From positions 1,240,001 to 1,304,000 of the forward strand of contig NZ_JAJLQW010000001.1 of assembly GCF_025548535.1 (NCBI RefSeq): 64,000 nucleotides of DNA, read 5' to 3'. Position numbers and translations under genes: made by a program. The stretch comes from Undibacterium sp. Jales W-56. Its GTDB lineage: Bacteria; Pseudomonadota; Gammaproteobacteria; Burkholderiales; Burkholderiaceae_D. Below are positions 1 to 9,369 of the stretch, piece by piece. Numbering within the stretch: the first letter of the stretch is position 1; each line of letters starts with the position of its first letter. The notes under the pieces were generated by a model. The model did not search any database. It was not told the DNA's origin and saw nothing but the letters and a program-made list of their open reading frames with translations.

Positions 1-1110
1 TACGGACAGCAGCGCGGCTTGCGCGCCTTGGCGGAAGATATCGTGAAAAATATAGAGGTCACGCCGCATAAAAGTAGCCGGGTCGTTGAACTCGAGTACG
101 CCTCCGGTGATCCTCAGCATGCCAAGGACGTTGTGAATGCCGTCGTCAAATCGTATATGGATTTGTCGCTGGAAATGATGAATGCCCCGGCACGTGCCAG
201 ACGCGATCAATACAATGCCCAGCTAGAAAGCATGAGTCGCCAGATGGATGAGCTGCAAAAAAAACTGACGACTTATCAGCAAGAGCATCAGATTATCGAT
301 ACGGATGAGCGCCTGGATCTGGATTCCAAGCAAATGGGTAATTTGAGTGCCAAACTGGTCGATGTCCAACTGGCAAGAATCGAAGCGCAGACGAAACGAC
401 AATTACTTGAACGCTTGATGCGTAATGGCAATCGCGGCGCCGATATTCCTGAGATTGCCGGGATCGGCAATATATCCGGCTTGAAAGCGAGTATCAGCAC
501 GCTGGAGATGCAATTGGCGAATGCCAGGACTTCCCTGGGGGCCAGGCATCCACGTTATATCGCGATCGAAGCGGAAATCAAGACCTTGAACGAACGCCTG
601 CAAAAAGAATCGGCTACCGCAGTGGATGCGTTGAAATCGAATGAATACCGGTTTATACAGGAAGAGAAAGTCATAGAGGGAAATCTTGCCGGATATCAAA
701 AACGAACATTGGAAAACAAGCAACATAGAGATGTCATCAGTTCCTATCAGCGTCAGCTCGACAGCGTGCAGAAAATCTATAACGCTGCCATCCAAAAATT
801 TGATGAGCTACTGATGACGAGTAATGTCGTGATTTCAAATGCCACCGTCATGCGGTGGGCCGAATTGCCCGAGCGCCAGTCCAAACCGCTTTTGCGGAAT
901 AATTTAATTTTCGGCCTGATTGCCGGCGTCCTGCTTGGATTCGGCGTCGCATTTTTATTGGAATTATCGCAACGCAAGGTTCGCTGCGTGGATGACTTGG
1001 TAAGAGAGTTTGATGTTCCCGTGTTAGCCAAAATCGGTTTTGCAGAGAAACTATTTGATCAACCGGTGACGTCACAAAATAACGATAAATTAAGAGGCTT
1101 TCATGGATAA
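1..1110 (+). CDS. epsF: Exopolysaccharide chain length determinant protein EpsF (5' partial)
   Basis: The reading frame is open to the left window edge, so the N-terminus, including the first membrane helix of Wzz-type proteins, is missing. What remains is a periplasmic part rich in predicted coiled coil (Gln/Glu/Lys-rich, roughly residues 60-130 and 190-260) and a C-terminal membrane segment near residues 293-318 of the visible part, followed by a short cytoplasmic tail. This is the polysaccharide co-polymerase layout, which sets polymer chain length at the inner membrane. Its stop overlaps the start of the EpsG-type kinase by 8 bp, so the two form a PCP/BY-kinase pair in one operon. The family is clear; the name EpsF rests on pairing with EpsG. 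Confidence 0.85.
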   Translation, partial: YGQQRGLRALAEDIVKNIEVTPHKSSRVVELEYASGDPQHAKDVVNAVVKSYMDLSLEMMNAPARARRDQYNAQLESMSRQMDELQKKLTTYQQEHQIIDTDERLDLDSKQMGNLSAKLVDVQLARIEAQTKRQLLERLMRNGNRGADIPEIAGIGNISGLKASISTLEMQLANARTSLGARHPRYIAIEAEIKTLNERLQKESATAVDALKSNEYRFIQEEKVIEGNLAGYQKRTLENKQHRDVISSYQRQLDSVQKIYNAAIQKFDELLMTSNVVISNATVMRWAELPERQSKPLLRNNLIFGLIAGVLLGFGVAFLLELSQRKVRCVDDLVREFDVPVLAKIGFAEKLFDQPVTSQNNDKLRGFHG

Positions 1111-2062
1111 ATATCCGTCAGAGCATTTGACCGCAGTGGCTGCACAAGACGAGGGTGTTGCGATACCCAAAATTGGTCGTTTAGGCGAATTGTTTCTTGA
1201 AAAGGGCTTGCTCACTAAAGCGCAAATAGAGCAAATCGCCCGTACTCAAATAGAAAAAAATCTCCGGTTTGGCGATGCGGCGCTCTCCTTGGGATTGTTG
1301 ACGCAAATGCAGCTTGATCAGGCATTGGGTGAGCAGTTCGGTTATGCCTCGAAAGATTTGCTGACCGGTAAGGCGCATGCCTCGCTCAAAATATTGCATT
1401 ACCCATTTTGCCTGGAGGCGGAAGAAATCCGCCGCCTGCGTAGCGAGCTTTTGCTGAAATTTGAACATCAAGACAAAATTAAAGTGGCGATTGTTAGTCC
1501 TGCCCAGGGCGAGGGAAAGAGTTATACGACGGCCAGTCTCGCCATCGCATTCTCTCAATTAGGCAGGCGAACTTTGTTGATCGATGCTGACTTGCGGAAT
1601 TCAGCGCAAGAGGGCTATTTTAGCCTGGACCGTCCGGATGGCTTGTCTTCGGTGCTGGCTGGCCGTATCACAGCCGAGAGCGCGATCATTAAACTGATGC
1701 CGAATTTACATATTCTGCCGGCAGGTCCGAAACCACCCAATCCGCTCGAAATAGTGCGTACACCGAATCTCCAGAATGTGCTCGCCACTTGTTGGGATCA
1801 ATTCGATGCCTTTATCGTTGATACGCATGCGGCATCACTGGCATCTGATGCACAAATCGTCGCCTATCAACTGGGTGCGGCACTGGTGCTGGCAAAAAAA
1901 GACAAGACGCAACTTGATTTACTCAAGCAAACCATGACGGATCTTCAGGTTGCCGGTGTCAAGATACTCGGCACCGTGTACAACCAGTCTGAAGATGACC
2001 TGGTAACGGCGGAACCTGGGCAGGGCTGGTGGAAAAAAATACGCACTAGATTCTTCGCTTAG
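1103..2062 (+). CDS. epsG: Polysaccharide biosynthesis tyrosine autokinase EpsG
   Basis: A 319-residue cytoplasmic BY-kinase. Residues about 25-85 form an MshEN-like small domain (GRLGELFLEKGLLT). The P-loop ATPase domain follows, with Walker A SPAQGEGKSYTTASLA near residue 132 and Walker A' TLLIDADLR near residue 158. It works with the preceding EpsF-type protein to control exopolysaccharide assembly by phosphorylation cycles. The C-terminus (GWWKKIRTRFFA) lacks an obvious tyrosine cluster, which departs from Wzc-type kinases but is usual for EpsG. The start overlaps epsF by 8 bp, and the stop overlaps the start of the next gene by one base, so the three genes are translationally coupled. 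Confidence 0.88.
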   Translation: MDKYPSEHLTAVAAQDEGVAIPKIGRLGELFLEKGLLTKAQIEQIARTQIEKNLRFGDAALSLGLLTQMQLDQALGEQFGYASKDLLTGKAHASLKILHYPFCLEAEEIRRLRSELLLKFEHQDKIKVAIVSPAQGEGKSYTTASLAIAFSQLGRRTLLIDADLRNSAQEGYFSLDRPDGLSSVLAGRITAESAIIKLMPNLHILPAGPKPPNPLEIVRTPNLQNVLATCWDQFDAFIVDTHAASLASDAQIVAYQLGAALVLAKKDKTQLDLLKQTMTDLQVAGVKILGTVYNQSEDDLVTAEPGQGWWKKIRTRFFA

Positions 2063-3021
2063 TGGCAAATATGCTTGATATCAGCATCTGTATTTGCACA
2101 TTTCGCCGGCCCGTATTGCTGCGCGTTTTATTAGATGCGATTCATCAGCAGGAGGCTGATCATCTGACTATCCAGGTCGTGGTGGTTGACAACGACCCCG
2201 CACAATCGGCAAGTCAGGTCTTGTCCGAGGCGCGCTCGCAATTTGGCGATCGCCTGACGCCGGTCGCGCTGGCTGAATCGAATATTTCGCTTGCCAGGAA
2301 TGCCGCTGTGCATGCGGCGCTGGGCGAGTGGATCGTCTTTATCGATGACGATGAGCGCCCCGAACCTGGATGGCTCTCCAGCCTTATAAAAACCCAGCAG
2401 AAACATACTGCCGATGTCGTCTTTGCACCGGTTCTTGCTGAATATGCGGACGGCGTCGCAGAGTGGCTAAAACAAGGCGGTTATTTTGACCGCCGTCGTT
2501 TGGTAACGGGAACGACAGTGACGCAGACCGATGCCCGTAGCGGTAATGTACTGGTACGCCGGACCGCATTAATGCGTTTATGTGATGCCTCTGCCAGCCC
2601 ACCGCATAACGGTCCATTTGATGCCGCCTACGGCAAGACCGGCGGCGAGGATTCTATTTTGTTCCGTCAACTCGAAGCCGCTGGTGCCCGTATGGTGTGG
2701 TGCGATGAAGCGCCGGTGTATGAGTGGATACCGCTAGAACGGGCGCAGGCAAAATGGCTGCTGCAACGCTCTTACCGCACCGGTCAATTATTTATGCGCA
2801 CAGAACTCGCCATGCAGCAGGGTGGGGCGCGCATTATCCGGGCGGCTTATCTGGCAAGCAGAGCCGCGATGCAGTTGCTCGTCGCGGCAGTGTTGGCGAT
2901 CGTATTGCTTGCTGTTAAACCCTTGCAGTCGTTCAAATGGCTGCGTATTCTGGCTTCTCAGGCGGGTAAGCTAAGTTATCTGTTCGGTAGCCTGTCCCAA
3001 GCTTACGGCAGCGCTTCCTGA
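2062..3021 (+). CDS. Glycosyltransferase family 2 protein
   Basis: A 319-residue GT-A fold glycosyltransferase. The N-terminus reads ISICICTFRRPVLL, the nucleotide-sugar site has VVVDNDPAQS, and the DxD-like metal motif is IDDDERPEP near residue 95. The acceptor-side motif GGEDSILFRQLEA is near residue 193. A hydrophobic stretch near residues 270-290 suggests membrane association. It starts at GTG overlapping the epsG stop; an ATG three codons in is an alternative start. It probably transfers a sugar to the lipid-linked exopolysaccharide repeat unit. The donor and acceptor cannot be read from the sequence. Confidence 0.83.
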   Translation: MANMLDISICICTFRRPVLLRVLLDAIHQQEADHLTIQVVVVDNDPAQSASQVLSEARSQFGDRLTPVALAESNISLARNAAVHAALGEWIVFIDDDERPEPGWLSSLIKTQQKHTADVVFAPVLAEYADGVAEWLKQGGYFDRRRLVTGTTVTQTDARSGNVLVRRTALMRLCDASASPPHNGPFDAAYGKTGGEDSILFRQLEAAGARMVWCDEAPVYEWIPLERAQAKWLLQRSYRTGQLFMRTELAMQQGGARIIRAAYLASRAAMQLLVAAVLAIVLLAVKPLQSFKWLRILASQAGKLSYLFGSLSQAYGSAS

Positions 3022-3077
3022 CGCGCATTATTCCTGGCGGAACGGAAGACACAAGTACCCGGATTTTATTTGCAGTA

Positions 3078-4406
3078 TTAGCTGCTGATCGAGCCTGTTG
3101 CGTTTTCTTTTAAGCGTTGCAGAGATGAGGTGACGGTGACTAAAGAAAAAATAAAAAATACATTCTGAAATCCGAAGCCGCGAAACAAGCTGCTCTCGGT
3201 GAAATTCGTCACCACAACAATCATCAGGATGGTTCCCCAAAACGCTGTTTGTAAGCGATCCACATAATTCATCAGGAATAATTGCTGCAATTGTTTGCAC
3301 AGGACCAGAATCGCCAGGCCCAGGCCGATTAATCCTTGTTCATTCAGAATATCAAGATAACCGTTATGCGATTGTAGCGGCACCCAAAACAAAGCATCAA
3401 TCACGTATTGCGATAAGCTGCCCGGTCCCAGCCAGAAAACGCCATAACCCAAGCCTATCCATTGGTGACGTGCGATTTCCAGTTCGACTAATTGCCAGAT
3501 ATCGGTGCGTCCGGTTAAATCCGAGCCTTTACCAAACAAACCTGCTATGGGAGCGCTAATTTCGGAATAGGTCGGCAGGCGGGACTCAAACATATAGAAC
3601 GCAAACGCCATCAGCAAAATCACTATGCCGATAGTCAGGCTCGCTCGTGTCATTGAATAGGCTGACGCTATCCTTGGCTTGCGCAATAGATGAAAAAGCC
3701 CTGAACTCAAGAAGGTAATCGCCAGACTGGTCGAGCTTTTTGACATGATCAGTACAAAAAAACTAAACAGGATCGCCAGTAGCATGGAGCGGCTTGAGGT
3801 GCTGCCATCAAAGGCACTGACTTGCCAAAGCAAAATACAGAAGGCGGCAGCCTGGCCTAATTCATTTTTTTGCGACAAAATGCCGCGCCATGCGCGACCA
3901 AGCTCCACATCGACACCGATGCTGGGGATCGCAATAGCGACAAAAAATGAGGCGATCAAAATTACAGTTAAGGTGTACTTCAGATCGTTGATAAACAAAT
4001 CCAGAGGACGGGACGATAATTGGATCGACAGAGCGATCATGACCAGTCCTAGCAATTGCATCGCCTTTTTAAAGGTGGTGGCTGGTAAAGGCGACCAGAA
4101 TGAGGATGCCAGACACCACAGGATCAGTAGCAGTAAAAAGGGATTGATGACGCGCAAGTATCTCAAAGTCAACGGCAGATGTCGTATCAACAAAATCGCA
4201 GAGATCAGAAACAGGCTACCCCATTCCAGTTTAGTATTCAGTGAGCCTTCCATATTCGCATTTGAAGTGCTGGGATAGTCCCAGGATATGCCGTAAGGCA
4301 GTAAAGAAAATAAAACGAAACAGACGACCATCAAGCGGATGGCGGCAATTTCTATCCAGTTCAGAGGATATTGTTGTTGGTAGCTGGCGGCCGGGAGTTC
4401 TTGCAT
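3078..4406 (-). CDS. O-antigen ligase / exopolysaccharide polymerase-like membrane protein
   Basis: A 442-residue polytopic membrane protein with about ten hydrophobic segments. Its Wzy_C-like region contains GRTDIWQLVELEI, then GLGYGVFW, and SHNGYLDILNEQGLIGL near residue 350, the loop typical of O-antigen ligases and Wzy-type polymerases. It lies on the minus strand, convergent with the glycosyltransferase gene, inside the exopolysaccharide locus. That context favours polymerisation or ligation of the same polymer. Polymerase and ligase cannot be told apart from sequence alone. Confidence 0.75.
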   Translation of the reverse strand: MQELPAASYQQQYPLNWIEIAAIRLMVVCFVLFSLLPYGISWDYPSTSNANMEGSLNTKLEWGSLFLISAILLIRHLPLTLRYLRVINPFLLLLILWCLASSFWSPLPATTFKKAMQLLGLVMIALSIQLSSRPLDLFINDLKYTLTVILIASFFVAIAIPSIGVDVELGRAWRGILSQKNELGQAAAFCILLWQVSAFDGSTSSRSMLLAILFSFFVLIMSKSSTSLAITFLSSGLFHLLRKPRIASAYSMTRASLTIGIVILLMAFAFYMFESRLPTYSEISAPIAGLFGKGSDLTGRTDIWQLVELEIARHQWIGLGYGVFWLGPGSLSQYVIDALFWVPLQSHNGYLDILNEQGLIGLGLAILVLCKQLQQLFLMNYVDRLQTAFWGTILMIVVVTNFTESSLFRGFGFQNVFFIFSLVTVTSSLQRLKENATGSISS

Positions 4407-4555
4407 GGCTTACGTTGATTTGCCTGTTTATCGTAATCCACTATTGTGCCTTGAAAGCACCGCTTCGTTGTCGGTGATGATTAATTTTCTGCTGCACTGT
4501 TCATGGAAGCGTCTTTCTGCGTTATTGTAAGAGCCTCTCATTCAATCCTTAAATT

Positions 4556-7018
4556 ATGTTTTGGGTTATTCTCTATCGCCGCTTGCCTCTCTCTCCGTTC
4601 AGTTATGTCAGGCATTTGGCATTGAGTCTGTTCTTGGGGCTCGGTTTTTGTAGTGCTGATCAGGCGCAGGCGGAAGTAGCTTTCTATCCATTTTCTATCA
4701 ATGAGGATGCGTTAGCGGGCGCGCCAGATTTTAGCGGGTTGAATCACAGCCTGACCGATGCAGACAGGATTTTTACCAAGGGCGCCCATTTTTATCGCGT
4801 TGGTGCCGATGGCAGGCCGAATACGCCGGACGATGCCAGGGTTCGTTTTTTTGGCATCAGTCTCAGCAGCGCTGCAAACTTTCCGAATGAAACCGATGCG
4901 CCACGGATTGCCAGGCGTTTGCGCAAGCTCGGGTTTAACGCTGTCAGGTTGCATCATCTCGATAGCATACTCAGTGATAGCGAAGATAAGCCCAGAGGTA
5001 TTTTGACCAGCGGCGCATTCCCCAGCTTTAATGCGACGGCACTGCTACGTTTGCGCAGCTTTATCGACGCCTTGAGAGCCGAAGGTATCTACGTCAACCT
5101 GAATTTGCATGTCGGTTACAGCTTCCGTCCCGCAGTCGATGGCGTAACGCCACTGGCTCCGGATGAGTCTATGCCATATGCCAGTCATCCTTATCATTTG
5201 TTTGAGCCCAGGATGATTGCTTTGCAGCTTGAATATGCCCGCGAACTGTTACGTCGCTTGGGGTTGAATAATGATCCTGCCCTGGCAATGATAGAGATCA
5301 ATAACGAATCTTCTCTCCTGGGAGCATGGCAGCGCGGTGATATCGATGCGATCAAGGGAGAATACGAGCGCCTCCTGCAATTGCAGTGGCAGCATTGGAT
5401 CGTCAAGCGTTATGGCAGCATGGCAGCGGCGTGCCAGCAGTGGGGGAGTTGCGATTTGCCCAGGCAGGGTGGCTTATTGGTGAAATCGGCGGAGTCCAGC
5501 GTGCTGGAAGGCACCTATGACTGGTCCGGTAAATTACGTAAACTCGCACGCAAGGGCATCGCTAAATTAGGTTTGGAGTCGCCCGAGATATTCGGACATT
5601 CCTTTGAGCCTCATGTGCAGGGTGCTGGTTTGCGCGTATTGGACTTCACCTTATTTTTAACTGAATCAGACAGGCAATATCTTGAAAATTTGCGTCGCAC
5701 CATTCGTGCGGAGGTCGGTAATCTGGTGGCTTTGACCGGTACCCAAATGTATTACGGCGGGGTGATGAATGCAGATGCACAGGAAGCGATGGATTATGTC
5801 GACGAGCATTTTTACGTTGATCATTATGATTTTCCGCATCAGGCATGGGATAGAAACGACTGGCGCATCCGCGATAGCTCCGCTTTGAAAGAAGCCTGGC
5901 CGCAGCTATTGCAAAGAGCTTATTTCCGCAATGTGAACAAACCCTTTGTGTTGAGCGAGTTTAATCAGGCATATCCGAATCGTCAGGGGGCCGAGATTGT
6001 ACCCGTCATGACCGCGTTTGCCAGCGCACAGGATTGGGACGGCCTGTTTCTCTTTCAGTACATTGACGGCGATACTTGGAATTCTGTTCCCGATAGTTTT
6101 GGCCTGAGCGGTGATTGGGCCAAGTATGCAAGCACAGGTACTGCGGCGGCGATGTTTCGCTTGTTTCAGGTGCGGCCCTTAACTGAGAAAAAAACGATTG
6201 CACTCACTGCAGATGCCAGGCAGATGATTGCCGCCATGCGCGATGAGTCTGCCTATCCTGCTTATTTACTGAGTCGCTATGGACTTAATCCACGGGACGC
6301 ATTTTCGGCGCGGATCGGTATGCATTATCTTGGGCAAGGCAGGCTGCCATTCAAAACCCAGGCGGATAAACGAGAGTCTGCGCAAGAGGGGCTTGCGCAT
6401 GGTGGCACGTGGCAGGTGCCGGGAGGCGGGTTGCAATATGCGCCTGATCCGGGACAGCTTCGCGTGATAACTCCATATAGTCTGATGTGGGCAGGATTCG
6501 GTCGCGCTGATGTAATGAATCCAGCGATTTCAGATTCGGGACTTGCGATTAAATTCAGCCGGGGAAGCAGAGGTTTTGCCTTGCTTACGGCAACCAGCCG
6601 TGACGGGCAGATTCTGGCAAAATCAAAGAGGATATTGTTGACGGTCGCTGCCAGTGTTATGGGGAGCCAGCCGAATGCTGTTCCGGAACGACCTAAGCAA
6701 TTGCTTCCTTATCCGGGTAGTAGCGGTTGGTGGACCTTGGAGCCGGATGCCAATTCCAATAAACCTTCGGGGCCTCGCGATGCGCAAGCGCCAGTTTGGC
6801 TGGAGCGCGTTGCGGCTACGGTATTTTTCCCAACTCATTTGAAGAATATCAAAGTGTTTCCGCTGGACGGTTCAGGGCGACGCGAGGCTGCTTTACCCGC
6901 CGCGCTGGTCAAACAGAACAAAAACGGTTTTGAGATTCAGCTTGATTCATCCGACACCGCCATCGGCGTTACTCAGGCTAACCGCTTGTCGCCCTGGTAT
7001 GAACTGGTGGGCAACTAA
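4556..7018 (+). CDS. Secreted cellulase-family glycoside hydrolase (GH5-like clan A)
   Basis: An 820-residue protein with an N-terminal signal sequence (LALSLFLGLGFCSADQAQA, cleavage near AQA-EVA) and a TIM-barrel-like region over about residues 60-560. LGFNAVRLHHLDS resembles the start of GH5 domains. Two candidate catalytic glutamates are AMIEINNESS (acid/base, after Asn as in clan A) and KPFVLSEFNQAYP (nucleophile). The C-terminal 250 residues are probably a beta-rich accessory domain. It follows the polysaccharide genes and likely trims or degrades the exported polymer in the periplasm or outside the cell. The exact GH family and substrate are not certain. Confidence 0.7.
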   Translation: MFWVILYRRLPLSPFSYVRHLALSLFLGLGFCSADQAQAEVAFYPFSINEDALAGAPDFSGLNHSLTDADRIFTKGAHFYRVGADGRPNTPDDARVRFFGISLSSAANFPNETDAPRIARRLRKLGFNAVRLHHLDSILSDSEDKPRGILTSGAFPSFNATALLRLRSFIDALRAEGIYVNLNLHVGYSFRPAVDGVTPLAPDESMPYASHPYHLFEPRMIALQLEYARELLRRLGLNNDPALAMIEINNESSLLGAWQRGDIDAIKGEYERLLQLQWQHWIVKRYGSMAAACQQWGSCDLPRQGGLLVKSAESSVLEGTYDWSGKLRKLARKGIAKLGLESPEIFGHSFEPHVQGAGLRVLDFTLFLTESDRQYLENLRRTIRAEVGNLVALTGTQMYYGGVMNADAQEAMDYVDEHFYVDHYDFPHQAWDRNDWRIRDSSALKEAWPQLLQRAYFRNVNKPFVLSEFNQAYPNRQGAEIVPVMTAFASAQDWDGLFLFQYIDGDTWNSVPDSFGLSGDWAKYASTGTAAAMFRLFQVRPLTEKKTIALTADARQMIAAMRDESAYPAYLLSRYGLNPRDAFSARIGMHYLGQGRLPFKTQADKRESAQEGLAHGGTWQVPGGGLQYAPDPGQLRVITPYSLMWAGFGRADVMNPAISDSGLAIKFSRGSRGFALLTATSRDGQILAKSKRILLTVAASVMGSQPNAVPERPKQLLPYPGSSGWWTLEPDANSNKPSGPRDAQAPVWLERVAATVFFPTHLKNIKVFPLDGSGRREAALPAALVKQNKNGFEIQLDSSDTAIGVTQANRLSPWYELVGN

Positions 7019-7293
7019 GTTTTAGTCCTGTTTGAGTAGAGTGACGTCAGACTGCCTGCAGACTTAATTGGCCGCGAGCCATCTTCCTTGGTCGTATCCG
7101 TGGTTTTCAGGCGGCGTAGCGTCCAAAATCAAATATTGATTCAATAAAAGGCTCCAGACAAAATTTGAGCGCAAGCTGTGCAAATCACTGTTTACCTTGA
7201 AACTAAATTTTCTTTACGAAATTTAGGTAAGCGCCAAATTTTATGATGTGAAACTTATTTTTCATAATGTGGAAAAATATTGAATGTCTGCAC

Positions 7294-7326
7294 AAATAAT
7301 ATTTCTCATTCTGAGAAATATTATTT
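7294..7326. promoter_or_regulatory. 33-bp perfect AT-rich palindrome
   Basis: Two 15-bp arms are perfect inverted repeats around a 3-base centre. The left arm ends ATTTCTCA (7301-7308) and the right arm begins TGAGAAAT (7312-7319). It lies about 170 bp upstream of aceA. It lacks the GC stem and T-run of a terminator, so an operator or cruciform-prone site is more likely. The bound factor is unknown. Confidence 0.5.
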
Positions 7327-7385
7327 CATATCGCAAAAAATACTATTTAAGTATATGATTTTAATGAATTAAATATTTGTTATAT

Positions 7386-7399
7386 GTCTTATATAAGAC
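7386..7399. promoter_or_regulatory. 14-bp palindrome, possible operator of aceA
   Basis: GTCTTATATAAGAC is a perfect dyad about 100 bp upstream of the aceA start. Its form resembles operators of GntR-type regulators of central carbon metabolism; that assignment is an inference. Confidence 0.4.
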
Positions 7400-7497
7400 C
7401 TTGTTGCTTCGCAAAAAATATCCTATTATTTCTCTCAACGGATTCCACTTTTCATTAGTTTTATCAGTTTCATTTATTTTGCCCACAGGAGAGAACC

Positions 7498-8796
7498 ATG
7501 ACGACACGCGAACAACAAATTGCTGAATTGCAAAAAGACTGGGATACCAATCCACGCTGGAAAGGTATCAAACGTAATTACACCGCAGCAGACGTCGTCA
7601 ATCTGCGTGGCTCGATCAAGGTTGAGCACACATTGGCGAAAAACGGTTCCATCAAGTTGTGGGATCTGGTCAATAACGAGCCATTCGTCAACGCACTCGG
7701 CGCATTGACCGGTAACCAGGCGATGCAACAAGTCAAAGCGGGCTTGAAAGCCATCTATTTGTCCGGTTGGCAAGTTGCCGGCGATGCTAACGTTGCCGGC
7801 GAAATGTATCCAGATCAATCGCTGTACCCAGCCAATTCAGTGCCATTAGTTGTTAAGCGCATCAACAACTGCCTGACCCGCGCCGACCAAATCCAATGGT
7901 CTGAAGGCAAAGGCGACACAGACTTCTTCGCACCGATCGTGGCTGATGCAGAAGCCGGTTTCGGCGGCGTATTGAACGCGTTCGAATTGATGAAAGCCAT
8001 GATCGAAGCCGGCGCATCGGGCGTCCACTTCGAAGATCAATTGGCTTCGGTTAAAAAATGCGGCCACATGGGCGGCAAGGTGTTGGTGCCGACCCGTGAA
8101 GCTGTTGAGAAGCTGAATGCAGCACGTCTGGCAGCCGACGTCATGGGCACGCCAACCGTGTTGCTGGCGCGTACCGATGCAGAAGCGGCTGATCTGATCA
8201 CATCCGATGTGGATGACAATGACAAACCTTTCCTGACTGGCGAGCGCACTGTCGAAGGTTTCTACAAAACTAAACCAGGTCTGCAGCAGGCGATCTCCCG
8301 TGGCCTGGCTTATGCTGAATACGCCGACATGATCTGGTGCGAAACCGGTAAGCCTGATCTGGAATTCGCAAAAGCCTTCGCTGACGCAATCCATGCCAAG
8401 TTCCCAGGTAAATTGCTGTCCTACAATTGCTCGCCATCGTTCAACTGGAAGAAAAACCTGGATGATGCAACGATTGCCAAATTCCAAAAAGAATTGGGCA
8501 AAATGGGCTACAAATTCCAGTTCATCACCTTGGCTGGTTTCCATGCATTGAACTACGGCATGTTCAACCTGGCTCACGGCTATGCACGTAACCAGATGTC
8601 GGCTTTCGTTGAATTGCAAGAAGCAGAATTCGCTGCGGCAGAAAAAGGCTTTACAGCCGTCAAACATCAGCGTGAAGTCGGTACAGGTTACTTCGATGCA
8701 GTGACCCAAGTCATTCAGCAAGGTCAGTCTTCTACTACTGCGTTGCACGGTTCGACTGAAGATGAACAGTTCTTCGATGCCAAAAAAGTCGCCTAA
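7498..8796 (+). CDS. aceA: Isocitrate lyase
   Basis: A 432-residue enzyme of the glyoxylate shunt. It cleaves isocitrate to succinate and glyoxylate in the cytoplasm. The signature [14 protein letters not shown] (about residues 183-196) holds the catalytic cysteine. [12 protein letters not shown] (Mg2+ binding) and [14 protein letters not shown] also match the family. Length is typical of the E. coli-type enzyme. The start is supported by GGAG seven bases upstream. It is a single-gene unit, with a long regulatory upstream region and an intrinsic terminator right after it. Malate synthase is not in the window. Confidence 0.97.
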   Translation: MTTREQQIAELQKDWDTNPRWKGIKRNYTAADVVNLRGSIKVEHTLAKNGSIKLWDLVNNEPFVNALGALTGNQAMQQVKAGLKAIYLSGWQVAGDANVAGEMYPDQSLYPANSVPLVVKRINNCLTRADQIQWSEGKGDTDFFAPIVADAEAGFGGVLNAFELMKAMIEAGASGVHFEDQLASVKKCGHMGGKVLVPTREAVEKLNAARLAADVMGTPTVLLARTDAEAADLITSDVDDNDKPFLTGERTVEGFYKTKPGLQQAISRGLAYAEYADMIWCETGKPDLEFAKAFADAIHAKFPGKLLSYNCSPSFNWKKNLDDATIAKFQKELGKMGYKFQFITLAGFHALNYGMFNLAHGYARNQMSAFVELQEAEFAAAEKGFTAVKHQREVGTGYFDAVTQVIQQGQSSTTALHGSTEDEQFFDAKKVA

Positions 8797-8859
8797 GGCT
8801 TAGTCAATTTTTGGCCGGGCTTCAAGTCAGGCAGCGTCTTTTAGATCAGGCGCACAAAG

Positions 8860-8891
8860 AAAAACCGCACGATGCAGATTGTGCGGTTTTT
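8860..8891 (+). terminator. Intrinsic terminator after aceA
   Basis: An 11-bp perfect stem (AAAAACCGCAC / GTGCGGTTTTT) with a 10-base loop and a T-run. The A-run on the other side means it could also act on the minus strand, downstream of the VOC gene at 8929. Confidence 0.9.
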
Positions 8892-8928
8892 TATTTATTC
8901 GATGTCGCTTGGTATGAGGGCATGGCGC

Positions 8929-9315
8929 TCACTGCCCCGCAGGGGGCTGCCAAAGTTCGACCTTATTCCCATCAGGATCCATGACCCAACCGAACTTTCC
9001 ATACTCGGAGTCGTCCGTCTTATCCAGGACATTGCATCCTTCGTCCCGCAGCGACTGCAGCACGGCGTCCAAGTCTTCGACGCGATAGTTGACCATGAAG
9101 GTCGATTTGCTTGGGGCGAAGTGCCCGCCATCGGCGGCGCCGATGGACCACACGGTCGTTCCCTTGGTCGGATTGCCTGCTGCATCGGCCCAGGTGAAAG
9201 CGGTGCCTCCCCACTCCTGGACGTCAATGCCCAGGTGCTGCTTGTACCAGGCTCGCAGTTCGACAGGGTTCTGTGCATTGAAGAAGATGCCTCCGATACC
9301 AGTGACTTTTTTCAT
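8929..9315 (-). CDS. VOC-fold (glyoxalase/bleomycin resistance family) protein
   Basis: A 128-residue single VOC-domain protein. It begins GIGGIFFNAQNPVELRAWY and ends FGWVMDPDGNKVELWQPP, the two beta-alpha-beta-beta-beta halves of the fold. Such proteins are metal-dependent lyases, dioxygenases or drug-binding proteins; the substrate here is unknown. It lies on the minus strand just downstream of a degenerate integron-head-like sequence (9370-9485) and in the same orientation as the cassettes beyond. It may be an old first cassette, though no attC was found after it. Confidence 0.85.
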   Translation of the reverse strand: MKKVTGIGGIFFNAQNPVELRAWYKQHLGIDVQEWGGTAFTWADAAGNPTKGTTVWSIGAADGGHFAPSKSTFMVNYRVEDLDAVLQSLRDEGCNVLDKTDDSEYGKFGWVMDPDGNKVELWQPPAGQ

Positions 9316-9369
9316 TTGAGTTTCCTAAATGCGGTTAAGTTGGGGCGGACTGCTTTCGCGAAGCTTAAA

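Larger units (their letters stand above)
7019..7497. other. 479-bp AT-rich intergenic region upstream of aceA
   Basis: There is no plausible gene here. The sequence is strikingly A/T-rich from about 7140 and contains a 33-bp perfect palindrome (7294-7326) and a 14-bp perfect palindrome (7386-7399). A ribosome-binding GGAG lies just before the aceA start at 7498. The aceA promoter and operators should lie here. Confidence 0.7.

Noticed and set aside
7846..8748. 300-codon open frame antisense to aceA
   Set aside because: It is a shadow of the conserved isocitrate lyase frame, with no family resemblance and no ribosome-binding site.
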